NCBI GenBank assembly: GCA_964642235.1
Contig: CAZXOP010000096.1
Location: 1 to 7,493 of the forward strand
From: CAYSND01 sp964642235
GTDB lineage: Bacteria > Bacteroidota > Bacteroidia > Bacteroidales > UBA932
DNA length: 7,493 nucleotides
Direction of reading: 5' to 3'
Positions 7,344 through 7,493 of the stretch are shown here, in pieces. The position numbers and the translations under genes were made by a program. Each line of letters begins with the position of its first letter. Position 1 is the first letter of the stretch. Under the pieces are notes generated by a model. The model had not been told where the DNA came from. It was given only the letters and a program-made list of their open reading frames with translations, and made no database searches.

Positions 7344-7493
7344 CTTTTTTGCTTTTAATGGTAAAAGCTATTTACCATTTGAGGTCTGCAAAAGAGGCAT
7401 TGCAGGACTATATCAGTGCAAAAGCTGAAATGGTGGGTTTTCGGGGCGGGTATAAAATTTATACTTATATTTGTTCATTAAAATTAACGCAAG
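7331..7493 (+). CDS. Possible partial reading frame running off the right edge (unrecognised)
   Basis: A plus-strand frame is open from the stop codon at 7304-7306 to the window end. Possible ATG starts are 7331 and 7358, giving 54 or 45 visible codons. From 7331 the product begins with a hydrophobic stretch, MTVFTFLLLMVKAIY, then a helical-looking segment, HLRSAKEALQDYISAKAEMV. The family is not recognised. For coding: no stops, and the 7381-7450 part is less AT-rich than the spacer around it. Against: length is limited by the edge, stop-free runs of this size can occur by chance, and the final 40 bases look like AT-rich spacer. A weak promoter-like pair, TTTG at 7278-7281 and TAAATTTA at 7304-7311, lies upstream. 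It could be a real divergent gene, a decayed gene end or a chance frame. Confidence 0.3.
   Translation, partial: MTVFTFLLLMVKAIYHLRSAKEALQDYISAKAEMVGFRGGYKIYTYICSLKLTQ
7351..7379. repeat. Two overlapping, mutually exclusive inverted repeats
   Basis: GCTTTTA (7351-7357) pairs perfectly with TAAAAGC (7362-7368) around the loop ATGG. AATGGTAAA (7357-7365) pairs perfectly with TTTACCATT (7371-7379) around the loop AGCTA. The two stems share bases 7357 and 7362-7365, so an RNA could form only one at a time. In the first, the ATG at 7358 would sit in the loop; in the second, it would be inside the stem. Neither is followed by a T-run on either strand, so an ordinary intrinsic terminator is not supported. 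Confidence 0.45.
7450..7464. repeat. 15-base palindrome near the right edge
   Basis: GTATAAAATTTATAC has perfect 7-base inverted arms (GTATAAA and TTTATAC) around a single A. It is AT-rich and could be a protein-binding site, or chance in AT-rich DNA. It lies inside the possible partial reading frame, which counts slightly against that frame being a coding region here. Confidence 0.3.

Noticed and set aside
7387..7424. TGCAAAAG occurring twice, 30 bases apart, considered as a CRISPR-like or mobile-element repeat
   Set aside because: Eight bases and only two copies are too little; no third copy at that spacing and no target-site duplication is visible.
7223..7493. tRNA, ribosomal RNA, riboswitch or insertion-sequence end in the tail
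   Set aside because: No cloverleaf, rRNA-like sequence, known riboswitch core or terminal inverted repeat with transposase remnants could be recognised by eye.

Overview
The window looks like a chromosomal segment from a member of the Bacteroidota, most likely the Bacteroidales. The protein sequences have the flavour of that group. Shine-Dalgarno sequences before the start codons are weak or absent. Several upstream regions carry TAnnTTTG-type -7 elements, some with a TTG or TTTG element about 19-21 bases further upstream. Base composition is moderately AT-rich. The genus cannot be named from this sequence alone.

Layout. Positions 1-1695 (minus) hold the N-terminal 565 codons of DNA topoisomerase I (topA); its C-terminus lies beyond the left edge. 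A 92-base divergent spacer (1696-1787) carries promoter-like elements for both directions. A co-directional plus-strand group follows: a class A penicillin-binding protein of the PBP1A family (1788-4139), D-alanine-D-alanine ligase (ddl, 4156-5133) and the release-factor glutamine methyltransferase (prmC, 5169-6089). The gaps are 16 and 35 bases, so the three are probably one transcription unit. Running towards them on the minus strand, with only 8 bases between stop codons, is an AAA ATPase with a DUF4143 C-terminus (6098-7222). The last 271 bases contain a good Bacteroidota-type promoter for that ATPase, an imperfect direct repeat, two overlapping and mutually exclusive inverted repeats, and a possible plus-strand reading frame that runs off the right edge.

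How the genes fit together. Ddl makes the D-Ala-D-Ala dipeptide that ends the peptidoglycan stem peptide. PBP1A polymerises lipid II and cross-links the resulting glycan strands through that dipeptide, so these two neighbours act in one pathway. PrmC (translation termination) and TopA (DNA supercoiling) are general housekeeping genes. The ATPase belongs to a widespread accessory family of unclear function and is somewhat more AT-rich, so it may be a later arrival.

No convincing new biological system was found. The 1-6090 stretch is ordinary core genome. The least explained part is the right-hand tail (about 7280-7493).
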